The translations under genes were made by a program, and so were the position numbers. From an uncultured Bacillota bacterium (GTDB lineage Bacteria; Bacillota; Dehalobacteriia; UBA7702): a stretch of DNA of 37,576 nucleotides. The stretch covers positions 1-37,576 of the forward strand of contig CADBQN010000004.1 of NCBI GenBank assembly GCA_902796855.1, read 5' to 3'. The notes below the pieces were generated by a model. That model saw only the letters and a list, made by a program, of their open reading frames with translations, did no database searches and was not told the origin of the DNA. Below, one piece after another: positions 25,889 to 33,680 of the stretch; the stretch's first letter is position 1, and the number at the start of each line of letters is the position of its first letter.

Positions 25889-26608
25889 TTATTGGGGCTC
25901 CCTCAATGTTTTCCGCCGCACCCACTCGGCGCCGGAACGGCGCAGGACGAGAAGATCGATCTCACCGCCGACGGTCTTGGGCCGCAGCTGAAAGCGCATC
26001 GTCCCGACGGTGGTTCGAACGGCGAAGTCGGCGAAGTTCACGGCGTCCTGGAGCGTAAAGACATTGACGCCGAGGGGAAAATCGGGCAGCTGGATCATAT
26101 CGCCGCGGGGCGTGCGCATCGAGACCGGGGAAAAGAGCCGGGCGAGGATATCGCCTTCTCCGTCCCAGACCAGCTGTTTCGCCGAGCGGTCCTCGATGAT
26201 TTCCTGCTTCGGCACAACGCGCCAAAAGCGGAACCCGGCGGGGTCGCCATCGCCGTCAAAACCGCAGATATGAAAAATCGTCGCCGGGACCTTCGACAGC
26301 GTGCGGATATAGCCGCTGAGAAGGGACGGCATGGCGCTGACGGGGGTCAGCTCCGAGATTTTTTCCTTTACAAAGAGTTCCAGGAAATGGCTGACGCTTC
26401 CGTCCTCAATGGCCATTTCCCCGCAAAAAGAGATCCCCGCGCCGTTGGGCGCGAGAAAGACCTTCGTATACGTATCGGAAAAGTGACTGATGCCGCCGGA
26501 TATCGGGTTCGGCGACGCTTCTCCCTTGGGGTGGACGTGCATGCTGACGCGGCTGTCCGCCGCCATGACGATCCCCTCGGGGACTTTTACGGTAACAATC
26601 AGGGACAT
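25889..26608 (-). CDS. proteasome/HslV-like Ntn-hydrolase fold protein
   Basis: The 239-residue protein begins MSLIVTVKVPEGIVMAADSR. Removal of the Met would expose Ser1, and counting from it Asp17 lies in AADSR, the same position as Asp17 in the proteasome beta subunit. A lysine in TYTKVF (48 from Ser1, with an insertion relative to Lys33) and a GISFCGEMAIEDG loop follow, as in HslV/20S beta subunits. The usual ATP-dependent partner HslU is absent and the protein is longer than HslV. The ATG at 26608 has AAGGAG 6 nt upstream; the longer ORF start at 26692 adds a sequence with no such features. Function unknown; N-terminal serine peptidase activity is a testable inference. Confidence 0.75.
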   Translation of the reverse strand: MSLIVTVKVPEGIVMAADSRVSMHVHPKGEASPNPISGGISHFSDTYTKVFLAPNGAGISFCGEMAIEDGSVSHFLELFVKEKISELTPVSAMPSLLSGYIRTLSKVPATIFHICGFDGDGDPAGFRFWRVVPKQEIIEDRSAKQLVWDGEGDILARLFSPVSMRTPRGDMIQLPDFPLGVNVFTLQDAVNFADFAVRTTVGTMRFQLRPKTVGGEIDLLVLRRSGAEWVRRKTLREPQ

Positions 26609-26648
26609 GGTTTCTCCTTCATCACGTTTCACGCCGCGGCGCATTTTT

Positions 26649-27059
26649 TTAAAGCCGCTCCCATTCCTCCTCGGTGAGCGACCAGGAGACACGGCCTGCC
26701 GCCGTCTCTCCCCGCCGAAAACCGCAGCGCAGCAGCGTTTTCACGGCGGCGGTGTTCTCTTCGGCGCAGAAGGCGGTCACCCGCTCCCGGCCGATGAGGC
26801 CGAAAAGGGCGCAGAGCGCCAGCGTCAGACCGTCGCTGCCAAAGCCCAGATCCCGCTCGGTGGGAAGGATCTCCATCATCAGCTCCTCCCCGGGACAGAG
26901 TACGACGCCGATCACGGCCCGGGAGGCCTTTTTCACCAGGGCGAAGCAGCCCTCTTTGCCGCCGTAATCAAAGGCGGCGGCGGAGAGGCCGCAGTCGGCG
27001 GCGGTATCACGCCGCGTCAGGGAGCGCAGGATCACTTCGTCGGTCTCAAGGGCGATCAT
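26649..27059 (-). CDS. GNAT family N-acetyltransferase
   Basis: This 136-residue protein has the GNAT pattern: a central strand, then the acetyl-CoA loop region RDLGFGSDGLTLALCALF (about 70-88) and the C-terminal VTAFCAEENTAAVKTLLRCGF segment (about 95-115), which is the typical late helix and strand (N-x-x-A/S-x-x-x-L-x-x-C-G-F). The substrate is not evident. It overlaps the stop of the DUF2284 gene as ATGA, and ends 40 nt before the Ntn-like gene. Confidence 0.8.
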   Translation of the reverse strand: MIALETDEVILRSLTRRDTAADCGLSAAAFDYGGKEGCFALVKKASRAVIGVVLCPGEELMMEILPTERDLGFGSDGLTLALCALFGLIGRERVTAFCAEENTAAVKTLLRCGFRRGETAAGRVSWSLTEEEWERL

Positions 27060-27622
27060 AGCGTCAGCGGCTCCCTGGTGAAAACGGCGCCGATGAACGA
27101 GAGCCGGCCCGGCAGACGCTCATTGCTCCACTCCAGTTCAAAGCCGAGAAGCTCCTCGGTAGTGCGGGCCACGTCAAAGCCGTAGCTCTCCAGCGAAGAG
27201 CGCATCCGGTCGGGATGACGGCAGGGCTTGCCCGTAAGCCTGGCGCAGTATTCACAGAGGTAGCAGCGCCCGCCGTAAAAGGCAAGGGCGCCGGGGCTTT
27301 GCTGTTCCAAAGCGAGGATCACCGGATCGATGAAACGGCGGCAGTCCTTTGTGATCAGTTCCGCCATTTCCCCGATGGTCACCGGGTCGGTGATCAGCTC
27401 CCGGAGCGCCGGGTTGACGGTGGCGCGGACGCCGACGATATAGGCGTAACGATATCCCGCCAGCGCCTCGGTGGTATCAAAATCAAAGGGCGGACAGCAC
27501 CAGAGATGATGGTACCTGGGGCAGACTTTGCAGTATTCGATGAACTGCGCCGGATCCCGATAATCGCGGCAGTAATCCGCGGCGGGAAGGACGACGGTTT
27601 TGATTTCCGGTTCGTAAAGCAT
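27056..27622 (-). CDS. DUF2284 family metal-binding protein
   Basis: This 188-residue cysteine-rich protein has a C-x2-C...CPP motif (CKVCPRYHHLWCCPPFDF, about 32-48) and a second cluster CYLCEYC with PCRHPDRMRSSLE (about 117-140), which define DUF2284; such proteins are predicted to bind metals or Fe-S clusters. ATG 27622 has GAGGGAG 8 nt upstream and lies downstream of a clear promoter (27665-27693). The frame start at 27751 would include an untypical N-terminus. Function unknown; it heads the row of overlapping genes that ends with comFC. Confidence 0.85.
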   Translation of the reverse strand: MLYEPEIKTVVLPAADYCRDYRDPAQFIEYCKVCPRYHHLWCCPPFDFDTTEALAGYRYAYIVGVRATVNPALRELITDPVTIGEMAELITKDCRRFIDPVILALEQQSPGALAFYGGRCYLCEYCARLTGKPCRHPDRMRSSLESYGFDVARTTEELLGFELEWSNERLPGRLSFIGAVFTREPLTL

Positions 27623-27664
27623 GGTTATTGCTCCCTCAAAAAAAATGATCCTCAGACTGTTTTT

Positions 27665-27693
27665 ATCATACCGCATTCGCGCCGATTTTTCAA
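27665..27693 (-). promoter_or_regulatory. promoter of the DUF2284-GNAT-Ntn-HEAT-comFC row
   Basis: TTGAAA (27688-27693), a 17-nt spacer and TATGAT (27665-27670) on the minus strand form a near-consensus promoter 43 nt before the ATG at 27622. It overlaps the intergenic region after the AraC gene. Confidence 0.75.
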
Positions 27694-27707
27694 GAGGCGC
27701 CGCGCCT

Positions 27708-28601
27708 TCAGACCGTTCCGTTTTTGCGGAAATTCGCCGGCCCGTCTTCATACCGGTCCCTGACGGGAACGCAGATATCCATCACCACGTCCTTGCTGCG
27801 GAGGCCGCCGTAATCGGCGCTGTAATATTCGTAGGCCACGCCGTCATCGTCAAAGACGTAACGGCCGTTCTCGTCGAGCCAGCGGCCGTAGATATAGCGC
27901 CAGCCGCGGCGGATTTCCGCGGCGAACGAAGCGTTGTCGGCGGAAAGATCCGCCGGAGCCGTCGTGAAGACGGCGTAGAGGCCGCCGGGGAGGACACGGC
28001 GGAACATCCCTTCGGGGATGTCGACCTCGCCGTAAACCACGGGGCCGTAAAAATAGCAGAGCTCCCCGGTGCGCGACAGCGGGCGCTCCCAGAGGGCCGC
28101 TTCCTCACTGCTGCCCCGGGCCACCCGGGCGTAATCCTCGTCGCTGACGACCTGAAAGTGATTTCCGTGCCAATAGGCGCCGACGGCTTCCTCGTCGATG
28201 TCGCCGCCGGGAAAGATCGGATAGCCGACCATCACCCGCTCCGGCAGCTCCTTCAGGGCGACGGTGATGCCCTCGCCGCTGTAACGGCGGCGGAAATCCG
28301 AGGCGCTGACGCCATATTCCTTTTTAAAGGCTCTGGAAAAACCGCTGACGGTGTCGAACCCCGCCTCAAAGGCGACGCTCGTCACCAAATCACCGGCTTT
28401 CAGCTTTTTCCCCGCCTCCTGCAGCCGGCGGCGGCGGATATAATCCCCCACGGAGCAGCCGCTGCAGACGGAAAAGACATGACAAAAATGATGGAAGGAA
28501 TAGCCGCAGTATTCGGCGAGCTCCCGGAGGGAGAAGTCCTCCTCAAGGTGTTCCTCAATATAACTGAGACAGCGCTCCATCATTTCGGCGTATGTGATCA
28601 T
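27708..28601 (-). CDS. AraC-family transcriptional regulator with GyrI-like effector domain
   Basis: The 297-residue protein has the two AraC helix-turn-helix motifs at the N-terminus (about 8-105: LRELAEYCGYSFHHFCHVF and VTSVAFEAGFDTVSGFSRAF) and a GyrI-like (effector-binding) domain over 115-290. This Rob/SoxS-like order, HTH first and GyrI domain last, is common among Bacillota sensors of small molecules or drugs. The start ATG at 28601 lies 8 nt after GGGAGG. Its target is unknown; neighbours are DUF2284 and aquaporin. Confidence 0.9.
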   Translation of the reverse strand: MITYAEMMERCLSYIEEHLEEDFSLRELAEYCGYSFHHFCHVFSVCSGCSVGDYIRRRRLQEAGKKLKAGDLVTSVAFEAGFDTVSGFSRAFKKEYGVSASDFRRRYSGEGITVALKELPERVMVGYPIFPGGDIDEEAVGAYWHGNHFQVVSDEDYARVARGSSEEAALWERPLSRTGELCYFYGPVVYGEVDIPEGMFRRVLPGGLYAVFTTAPADLSADNASFAAEIRRGWRYIYGRWLDENGRYVFDDDGVAYEYYSADYGGLRSKDVVMDICVPVRDRYEDGPANFRKNGTV

Positions 28602-28663
28602 CGTTTTCGCCTCCCTCGCGGCGGCCGTTCAAAGGCGTTTTTCCTCCCGGCTCTTTCGCAAAA

Positions 28664-28696
28664 CATCCCGCCGCGCTGCGCACAGCGGGCGGGATG
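28664..28696 (-). terminator. intrinsic terminator of aqpZ
   Basis: The outer arms CATCCCGCC (28664-28672) and GGCGGGATG (28688-28696) enclose a second short stem (28675-28686). Four T follow on the minus strand. It lies 16 nt past the aquaporin stop. Confidence 0.75.
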
Positions 28697-28711
28697 ACGT
28701 GTTTTCCCAAT

Positions 28712-29413
28712 TTATTCGGCGTCTTCCGAACCATTGAGGAATTTCCAGACCAAAGCGGCCAGCATACCGCCGATGAGAGGCGCGACGATGAAGATCCAGA
28801 GGCTGGAAAGCGGATCGCCGTTGCCGTTCATCGCGGCGACGATGGCGGGGCCGATGCTTCTGGCGGGGTTCACCGAAGTGCCGGTGAGACCGATGCCGAG
28901 AATGTGAACGAAGGTCAGGGAGAGACCGATGACGAGACCGCCGAAAGAGCCGTGACCGGCTTTTTTCGAGGTGACGCCAAGGATCGTCATGATAAAGATA
29001 AAGGTCAGGATGATTTCAACGAGGATCCCCGCGCCGATGCTGCCGTTGACGCCGGCGAGACCGTTGCTGCCGAAACCGCCGGTCATGTCTTCCACACCGC
29101 CAAGGGAGAAAACGGCCATCAGCAGCAGGGCGGCGCAGAACGCGCCGATGATCTGGGCGATGACGTAACCGATAAAGTCTTTCACTTCCATACCGCCGTT
29201 CATCAAAACGGCGAGGGAAACGGCGGGATTGATGTGGCAGCCGGAGATGTTGCCGATACAGTAAGCGCAGGCGACGATGGAGAGACCAAAGGCCAGGGCC
29301 GTCAGCAGATAGCCGGCGCCGTTCGCGGCGTCGCAGCCGACGAGCATGGCCGTACCGCAGCCCATAAAGGTGAGGACCGCCGTACCGATAAATTCCGCGA
29401 TGTACTTTTTCAT
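28712..29413 (-). CDS. aqpZ: aquaporin Z
   Basis: This 233-residue, six-helix MIP channel for water has two NPA loops, HINPAVSLA (NPA at about 62) and SVNPARSIG (about 182). The selectivity-filter residues fit AqpZ: a Phe in the LAFGLS helix, a His in TFVHILGIG, and the Arg right after the second NPA. The narrow, His-containing filter argues against a glycerol facilitator. The start ATG has AAAGGGA 8 nt upstream, and is preceded by the rbr terminator. It is in the inner (cytoplasmic) membrane. Confidence 0.92.
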   Translation of the reverse strand: MKKYIAEFIGTAVLTFMGCGTAMLVGCDAANGAGYLLTALAFGLSIVACAYCIGNISGCHINPAVSLAVLMNGGMEVKDFIGYVIAQIIGAFCAALLLMAVFSLGGVEDMTGGFGSNGLAGVNGSIGAGILVEIILTFIFIMTILGVTSKKAGHGSFGGLVIGLSLTFVHILGIGLTGTSVNPARSIGPAIVAAMNGNGDPLSSLWIFIVAPLIGGMLAALVWKFLNGSEDAE

Positions 29414-29516
29414 TTTTCACATCCCTTTCTGAAATAAAAAAACCGTAAAAATGCGTTTTCTAATGTATAATCTGTAGAAATCCTTCGGGAAATGCATTGA
29501 ACTCCCTGTATAAAGC

Positions 29517-29547
29517 GCCGGGCAGCCCGAAAGAGAGACTGCCCGGC
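29517..29547 (-). terminator. terminator of the rubrerythrin gene
   Basis: GCCGGGCAG (29517-29525) and CTGCCCGGC (29539-29547) form a perfect 9-bp stem with a 13-nt loop. The T-tract is modest. It is 66 nt past the rubrerythrin stop. Confidence 0.6.
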
Positions 29548-29612
29548 ACAAATCACAAATACCGGCGGACCGTCGCGGCGGACGCTCCGGCGCGGTTTTT
29601 ATCCGATTTAAC

Positions 29613-30143
29613 TCAGCGAACTTTTCTTTCGAAATAGGACTGACCGTGGGCGCAGACGGGGCAGACTTTCGGGGCGTTCTTGCCGACGTATTCATGACCG
29701 CAGTTCCGGCAGACCCAGGTCACTTCTTCGCTGTCGTTGAAAACAGCGTCTTCTTCCACGGCGGCGAGGAGTCTCTTATATCTGGCTTCGTGGTTCTTTT
29801 CGATGGCGGCGACGCCTTCAAAGAGGACGGCGACATCTTCAAAGCCTTCTTCTCTGGCTTCTTTGGCCATACGGGGATACATTTCGGTCCATTCGCCGTT
29901 TTCACCGGCGGCGGCGGCTTTCAGGTTGTCGGCGGTGGAGCCGATGCCTTCCAGTCTCTTGAACCAGATTTTGGCGTGTTCCTTTTCGTTGTTGGCGGTT
30001 TCCTCAAAAATCGCGGCGATTTCTTCAAAACCTTCTTTTTTCGCTTTGGAAGCGAAATAGGTGTATTTGTTTCTGGCCTGAGATTCCCCGGCGAAAGCTT
30101 CCATCAGGTTGGCTTCGGTTTTGGTTCCGGCGTATTTGCTCAT
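29613..30143 (-). CDS. rbr: rubrerythrin
   Basis: This diiron peroxidase protects anaerobes from hydrogen peroxide. The 176-residue protein has a ferritin-like domain with Glu and ExxH ligands (EAFAGESQARNKY and EKEHAKIWF; EKNHEARY) and a C-terminal rubredoxin-like domain with two CxxC pairs (CRNCGHEY, CPVCAHGQ) that binds one Fe. The ATG is 8-9 nt after GGAGG. It has its own promoter (30215-30243) and a stem in its leader. The gene supports an anaerobic lifestyle. Confidence 0.95.
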   Translation of the reverse strand: MSKYAGTKTEANLMEAFAGESQARNKYTYFASKAKKEGFEEIAAIFEETANNEKEHAKIWFKRLEGIGSTADNLKAAAAGENGEWTEMYPRMAKEAREEGFEDVAVLFEGVAAIEKNHEARYKRLLAAVEEDAVFNDSEEVTWVCRNCGHEYVGKNAPKVCPVCAHGQSYFERKVR

Positions 30144-30184
30144 AATTAAACTACCTCCGTAAAAATAAAAAATGGGTGCGGCAT

Positions 30185-30197
30185 CGTCTTAAAGACG
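30185..30197. repeat. short inverted repeat in the rbr leader
   Basis: CGTCTT (30185-30190) and AAGACG (30192-30197) pair around one A, lying between the rbr promoter and start. It may be an operator or 5' mRNA stabilising hairpin; the role is not known. Confidence 0.4.
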
Positions 30198-30214
30198 CCT
30201 GTTTCGTTGGCTCC

Positions 30215-30243
30215 ATTATATCAAAGAAACGGAGCGCTGTCAC
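30215..30243 (-). promoter_or_regulatory. promoter of rbr
   Basis: GTGACA (30238-30243, five of six) and TATAAT (30215-30220) on the minus strand are separated by 17 nt. The promoter is 71 nt upstream of the rubrerythrin ATG. Confidence 0.8.
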
Positions 30244-30343
30244 TGAAAAATCGGGAAAAAACAAAAATTTTTCATAACCCGTTAAATTCTTCCCCGGCAA
30301 AAAGACAAACCGCAAAGGGAAAAACAAAGGGAAATCGCCGCTG

Positions 30344-30949
30344 TCAAAGCGCCTCACCGCCGAGAGGGCGCAGGTTGTGGCCGGTAAGCACCGCGTAACC
30401 GTCGTTGATGTCGCAGACGCTGTACGTCCCCTGACCAAAGGAGAACCGCCAAAAGGCCTCGGGCGCGGCGTCGAGAAGGCAGACCATCAGCTGGCGCAGG
30501 ACGGCGTGGTGGGCGACGACGAGGGCGCGCTCCCCTTCAAACGCGAGGACGCGCTCTTCGTAAAACCGCCGCACCCGCCGGGCGAGGTCGTCAAAGCTTT
30601 CGCCGCCGGGCGGCACGGTGAAGCGCCAGTCGTCGCACCAGCGCTGAAAGAGAGCGTCGTCCTTCAGCTCCCGCCAGGTTTTTCCCTCCCAGCCGCCGAA
30701 GGCGACTTCCGCCAGGCGGCGGTCGGTCTCCCGGGGAGCGCCGTTTTCGCCCAGCGCCAGAGCGGCGGTATCCGCCGCCCGTTTCAGCGGGCTGACCCAG
30801 ACGGCGTCCAGGGCCATCGGCTCAAAAAAGGGGCGCAGGGAACGGGCCTGTACCTCCCCGGTTTCGGTGAGAGGACAGTCGGTGCTGCCGTAATAGACCT
30901 TTTTTTTGTTCAGCGTCGTCTCGCCGTGGCGGATCATGTAGAGCTTCAT
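30344..30949 (-). CDS. cobC: histidine phosphatase, probable alpha-ribazole phosphatase CobC
   Basis: This phosphoglycerate-mutase-like enzyme probably dephosphorylates alpha-ribazole-5-phosphate in the late cobamide pathway. The 201-residue sequence has the catalytic RHGE near the start (His8), the GSTDCPLTETGEVQA loop, a PPGGES motif near 115 that is common in CobC, and the second histidine in VVAHHAVLRQ (about 145). The start is 7 nt after the cobU stop with AGAAGGA as ribosome binding site. The link to cobU and cobT raises the confidence; phosphatases of this family are otherwise hard to assign. Confidence 0.8.
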   Translation of the reverse strand: MKLYMIRHGETTLNKKKVYYGSTDCPLTETGEVQARSLRPFFEPMALDAVWVSPLKRAADTAALALGENGAPRETDRRLAEVAFGGWEGKTWRELKDDALFQRWCDDWRFTVPPGGESFDDLARRVRRFYEERVLAFEGERALVVAHHAVLRQLMVCLLDAAPEAFWRFSFGQGTYSVCDINDGYAVLTGHNLRPLGGEAL

Positions 30950-30956
30950 ATCCTTC

Positions 30957-31520
30957 TCACCCCTTGATCTTCACGGGGATGCCGCAGGTGACGAAATAGA
31001 CTTCGTCGGCGGCTTTCCCCAGGGCCTGATTGACGCGGCCCAGGGCGTCGCGGTAAAAGCGGGAGATCGGGTATTCCGGCACGAGGCCGAGACCCACCTC
31101 GTTGGTGACGAGGATGAGGTCGCAGGCGAGGTCGGGGAAGGAAGCGATCAGCGCTTCCACCTCCGCAGCGAGGACTTTTTCGGCCTCGAGCATTTCCTCA
31201 AAGGGAATGTCCGGCCGCTGCATGGCGGGGATATCGAAAATGATGTTGGTCGACATGATCGTCACGCAGTCCAGCAGTATGGCGTCGCGGCCCCGGGAGC
31301 GCTCCGGCAGCACGGCGCCGAGGCCGCTGTACTGTTCCAGTGTGTCCCAGGTTTCAGGGCGGCGCTCCCGGTGGCGGCGGATGCGGTCCTTCATTTCCTC
31401 GTCGATGGCTTTGGCCGTGGCGACATAGAGGATCTTATCCCCTTTGGCGGCGGCGAGTTCCTCGGCGAAGGTGCTTTTGCCGCTGCGGGCGCCGCCGGTT
31501 ACGAGCGTGACCTTACTCAT
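30957..31520 (-). CDS. cobU: adenosylcobinamide kinase/guanylyltransferase
   Basis: CobU activates adenosylcobinamide to AdoCbi-GDP for joining to the lower ligand. The 187-residue protein starts with the P-loop VTGGARSGKSTFAEE and has the nucleotide-accepting histidine in RIRRHRERRPETW (about 48). TNEVGLGLVPEYPISRFYRD is the conserved C-terminal segment. The ATG at 31520 is used: GGGAGG lies 6 nt before it, whereas the ATG at 31526 directly abuts the site. It overlaps the cobT stop by 8 nt. cobS is not next to it in the window. Confidence 0.95.
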   Translation of the reverse strand: MSKVTLVTGGARSGKSTFAEELAAAKGDKILYVATAKAIDEEMKDRIRRHRERRPETWDTLEQYSGLGAVLPERSRGRDAILLDCVTIMSTNIIFDIPAMQRPDIPFEEMLEAEKVLAAEVEALIASFPDLACDLILVTNEVGLGLVPEYPISRFYRDALGRVNQALGKAADEVYFVTCGIPVKIKG

Positions 31521-32601
31521 CCTCATCCTCCCGAATATCGACGAACTCGCTGCTGTCAATGGTGGCTTCGGCAAAGGTCGCCATGGAGTTGATCATCGCC
31601 AAAGCGCAGTCGATGACATGGAAAGCGATGGGGCAGCCGCTGCCTTCCCCGAGGCGCATATCCAGCATCAGCATGGGTTTTTTGCCGAGGGCGTCCATCA
31701 TGGCGGTAAAGCCCGGTTCCGCCGAGGCGTGGGAAGTAATCATATAATCGGCGCAGTCCGGGCAGAGCCGGGAGGCGGCGAGGGCGGCGGCGGCGGAGAT
31801 GAAACCGTCGATGACGACGGGGAGCCGCCGGGCGGCGCAGCCGAGGTAAACGCCGACGAGCGCGGCGATATCGAAACCGCCTACTTTGGCGACGACGTCG
31901 ATGGGATCGTCCTTATCGGGCTTGTTCACCGCCAAGGCGCGGTTTAAAACGTCTTTTTTGTGCTGATGGGCCTCGTCGGTGAGACCGGCGCCTTTGCCGG
32001 CGGCCTCGTCCATGGTAACGCCGGACAGCGCCACCAGAACGCAGGCGCTGGAGCTGGTGTTGGCCATTCCCAGTTCTCCGGTGCCGATGAGCTGATAGCC
32101 CTGATCGGCGAGGTCGTTGACGACCTCGATCCCGACCTCAATGGCTTTCACGCAGTCTTCCCTGGTCATGGCGGGGCCTTTGGCGAAGTTGGCGGTGCCG
32201 TGGGCGATTTTCCGGTCGAGGACGCCGTCGATCTTTTCGTCGCTGTTGATGCCGACGTCGACGAGAACCACGTCGGAACCGGCTTCCTTCGCCATGACGG
32301 TCATGCCGCTGCCGCCGGCGGCCATGGCTTTGGCCATCAGCGTCGTCACTTCCTGGGGCGCCACGGCGACGCCTTCGGCGTGAACGCCGTTATCGGCGCA
32401 CATCGCGACGATGCAGCGTTTTTTCAGTTCGTTGCCTTTGACTTTGCCGGTGATCCCGGCGATCCAGGCGGCGATGGTCTCCAGCTTGCCGAGGCTGCCG
32501 ATGGGTTTGATCAAACCGTCAACGTAGGCGGCGGCTTCCCGCTGGACTTCTTTATCGATGGGCTGAATCTTTTCCAGTGTTTCTTTGAGCAACTGAGACA
32601 T
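31513..32601 (-). CDS. cobT: nicotinate-nucleotide:dimethylbenzimidazole phosphoribosyltransferase
   Basis: CobT makes alpha-ribazole phosphate, the lower-ligand nucleotide of cobamides. The 362-residue sequence shows KPIGSLGKLE at the N-terminus, CADNGVHAEGVAVAPQEVT, GELGMANTSSS and the catalytic glutamate in RLGEGSGCPIA (about 320). The start is ATG 32601 with AGGAGG 7 nt before it; the longer frame upstream runs through the riboswitch terminator and is not translated. It is preceded by a cobalamin riboswitch and followed by cobU and cobC. Confidence 0.95.
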   Translation of the reverse strand: MSQLLKETLEKIQPIDKEVQREAAAYVDGLIKPIGSLGKLETIAAWIAGITGKVKGNELKKRCIVAMCADNGVHAEGVAVAPQEVTTLMAKAMAAGGSGMTVMAKEAGSDVVLVDVGINSDEKIDGVLDRKIAHGTANFAKGPAMTREDCVKAIEVGIEVVNDLADQGYQLIGTGELGMANTSSSACVLVALSGVTMDEAAGKGAGLTDEAHQHKKDVLNRALAVNKPDKDDPIDVVAKVGGFDIAALVGVYLGCAARRLPVVIDGFISAAAALAASRLCPDCADYMITSHASAEPGFTAMMDALGKKPMLMLDMRLGEGSGCPIAFHVIDCALAMINSMATFAEATIDSSEFVDIREDEDE

Positions 32602-32619
32602 TTTGTACCTCCTAAATGT

Positions 32620-32651
32620 AAAAAGCCGCGTCTCCGGCAACGGGACGCGGC
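32620..32651 (-). terminator. riboswitch-linked intrinsic terminator before cobT
   Basis: GCCGCGTC (32625-32632) and GACGCGGC (32644-32651) form a perfect 8-bp stem with 11-nt loop. On the minus strand it is followed by five T, 18-25 nt before cobT. It is the expression platform of the cobalamin riboswitch: cobalamin binding should favour termination. Confidence 0.85.
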
Positions 32652-32694
32652 ATATAAAATAGACCATTCCATCCCGGCTCTTCCTTCCCGAGCT

Positions 32695-32880
32695 CCGGAA
32701 TCACATGGCAGGTTTCCTGACTTGAGCTTCATCTTACTTTCCGGCCTTCTCCACGCAATACGTGCGCCAATGGCATGTTCGGATTTCATCTTCTCTCACA
32801 GTAGCGGGTGCTGTAACGGATTTCAACCGTTTTTCCTTTTACCCGGAGGGCCACCCCTCCGGCACCGTCCTTATGAAATT
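32695..32880 (-). ncRNA. cobalamin riboswitch
   Basis: On the minus strand the region from about 32880 to 32695 contains the hallmarks of the RF00174-type aptamer: an ACGGTTGAAATCCGTTACAG block followed by CACCCGCTACTGTGAG (about 32797-32833) and the B12 box, AGTCAGGAAACCTGCCA (about 32711-32727). It is positioned between the promoter (32887-32914) and the terminator in front of cobT. Exact ends were not folded by computation. Confidence 0.93.
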
Positions 32881-32886
32881 ATCTCT

Positions 32887-32914
32887 ATTTTAGCATACTT
32901 TTCCCGTTTGTCAA
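32887..32914 (-). promoter_or_regulatory. promoter of the cobalamin riboswitch and cobT
   Basis: TTGACA (32909-32914) and TAAAAT (32887-32892), 16 nt apart with a TG extended -10, on the minus strand. It begins the cobTUC transcript. Confidence 0.85.
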
Positions 32915-32936
32915 CCGGGAAAAAGGGAAAAAGCCT

Positions 32937-33677
32937 TTACCGATTGGTGAACCGGGCAAGAAAGTCCTTTGTTTCTTCCCGTTCGGGGCGTTCCATGATC
33001 TGCTCCGGAGCGCCCTGTTCCCAGATGACGCCGTCCTTCATAAAGACGATCTCCGAGGAGACGTCCCGGGCGAAGGCCATTTCGTGGGTGACGATGAGCA
33101 TCGTCAGGCCCTCTTTGGCCAGGGCCGACATGACTTCCAGAACGTCGCCGACCATCTGGGGGTCGAGAGCGCTGGTGGGCTCGTCAAAGAGGAGGATCTC
33201 CGGTTCCATGGCGAGGGCCCGGGCGATGGCGACGCGCTGTTTCTGGCCGCCGGAAAGCTGTTTCGGTTTGGCGTTGATGTAGGGCGCCATGCCGACTTTG
33301 TCGAGGTAGAAGAGGGCTTTTTCCTTTGCCTCGCTCTGACCGCGGCGCAGCACCTTTTTTTGGCCGATCACGCAGTTGTCGAGGGCGGTCATGTTGTTGA
33401 ACAGGTTAAAGCTCTGGAACACCATCCCCACTTTGGCGCGGTACCCCGAAACGGAGAACCCCTTTTTCGTGATGTCGTCGCCGTGGTAGAGGATCTGCCC
33501 CGACGTCGGCGTTTCCAGCAGGTTGATGCAGCGGAGCAGCGTCGATTTCCCCGAGCCCGAGGAGCCGATGATGCTGGTGACGTCGCCGGGACGGACGGAA
33601 AAATCGATGTCCTTCAGAACCTCGTTCTTCCCGAAGGTCTTGACGAGGTGATTGACGGTTAAAATCGGTTCGCTCAT
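32937..33677 (-). CDS. polar amino acid ABC transporter ATP-binding protein, probable lysine uptake
   Basis: This 246-residue ATPase of the HisP/GlnQ class has Walker A IIGSSGSGKSTLL (about 37-49), signature LSGGQKQRVAIARA and Walker B ILLFDEPTSALDP. It should energise the permease encoded 3 nt upstream. The ATG at 33677 lies 8 nt after GGGAGG. The whole transporter follows a lysine riboswitch, suggesting lysine as substrate, although the protein family covers many polar amino acids. Confidence 0.93.
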   Translation of the reverse strand: MSEPILTVNHLVKTFGKNEVLKDIDFSVRPGDVTSIIGSSGSGKSTLLRCINLLETPTSGQILYHGDDITKKGFSVSGYRAKVGMVFQSFNLFNNMTALDNCVIGQKKVLRRGQSEAKEKALFYLDKVGMAPYINAKPKQLSGGQKQRVAIARALAMEPEILLFDEPTSALDPQMVGDVLEVMSALAKEGLTMLIVTHEMAFARDVSSEIVFMKDGVIWEQGAPEQIMERPEREETKDFLARFTNR

Positions 33678-33680
33678 CGC

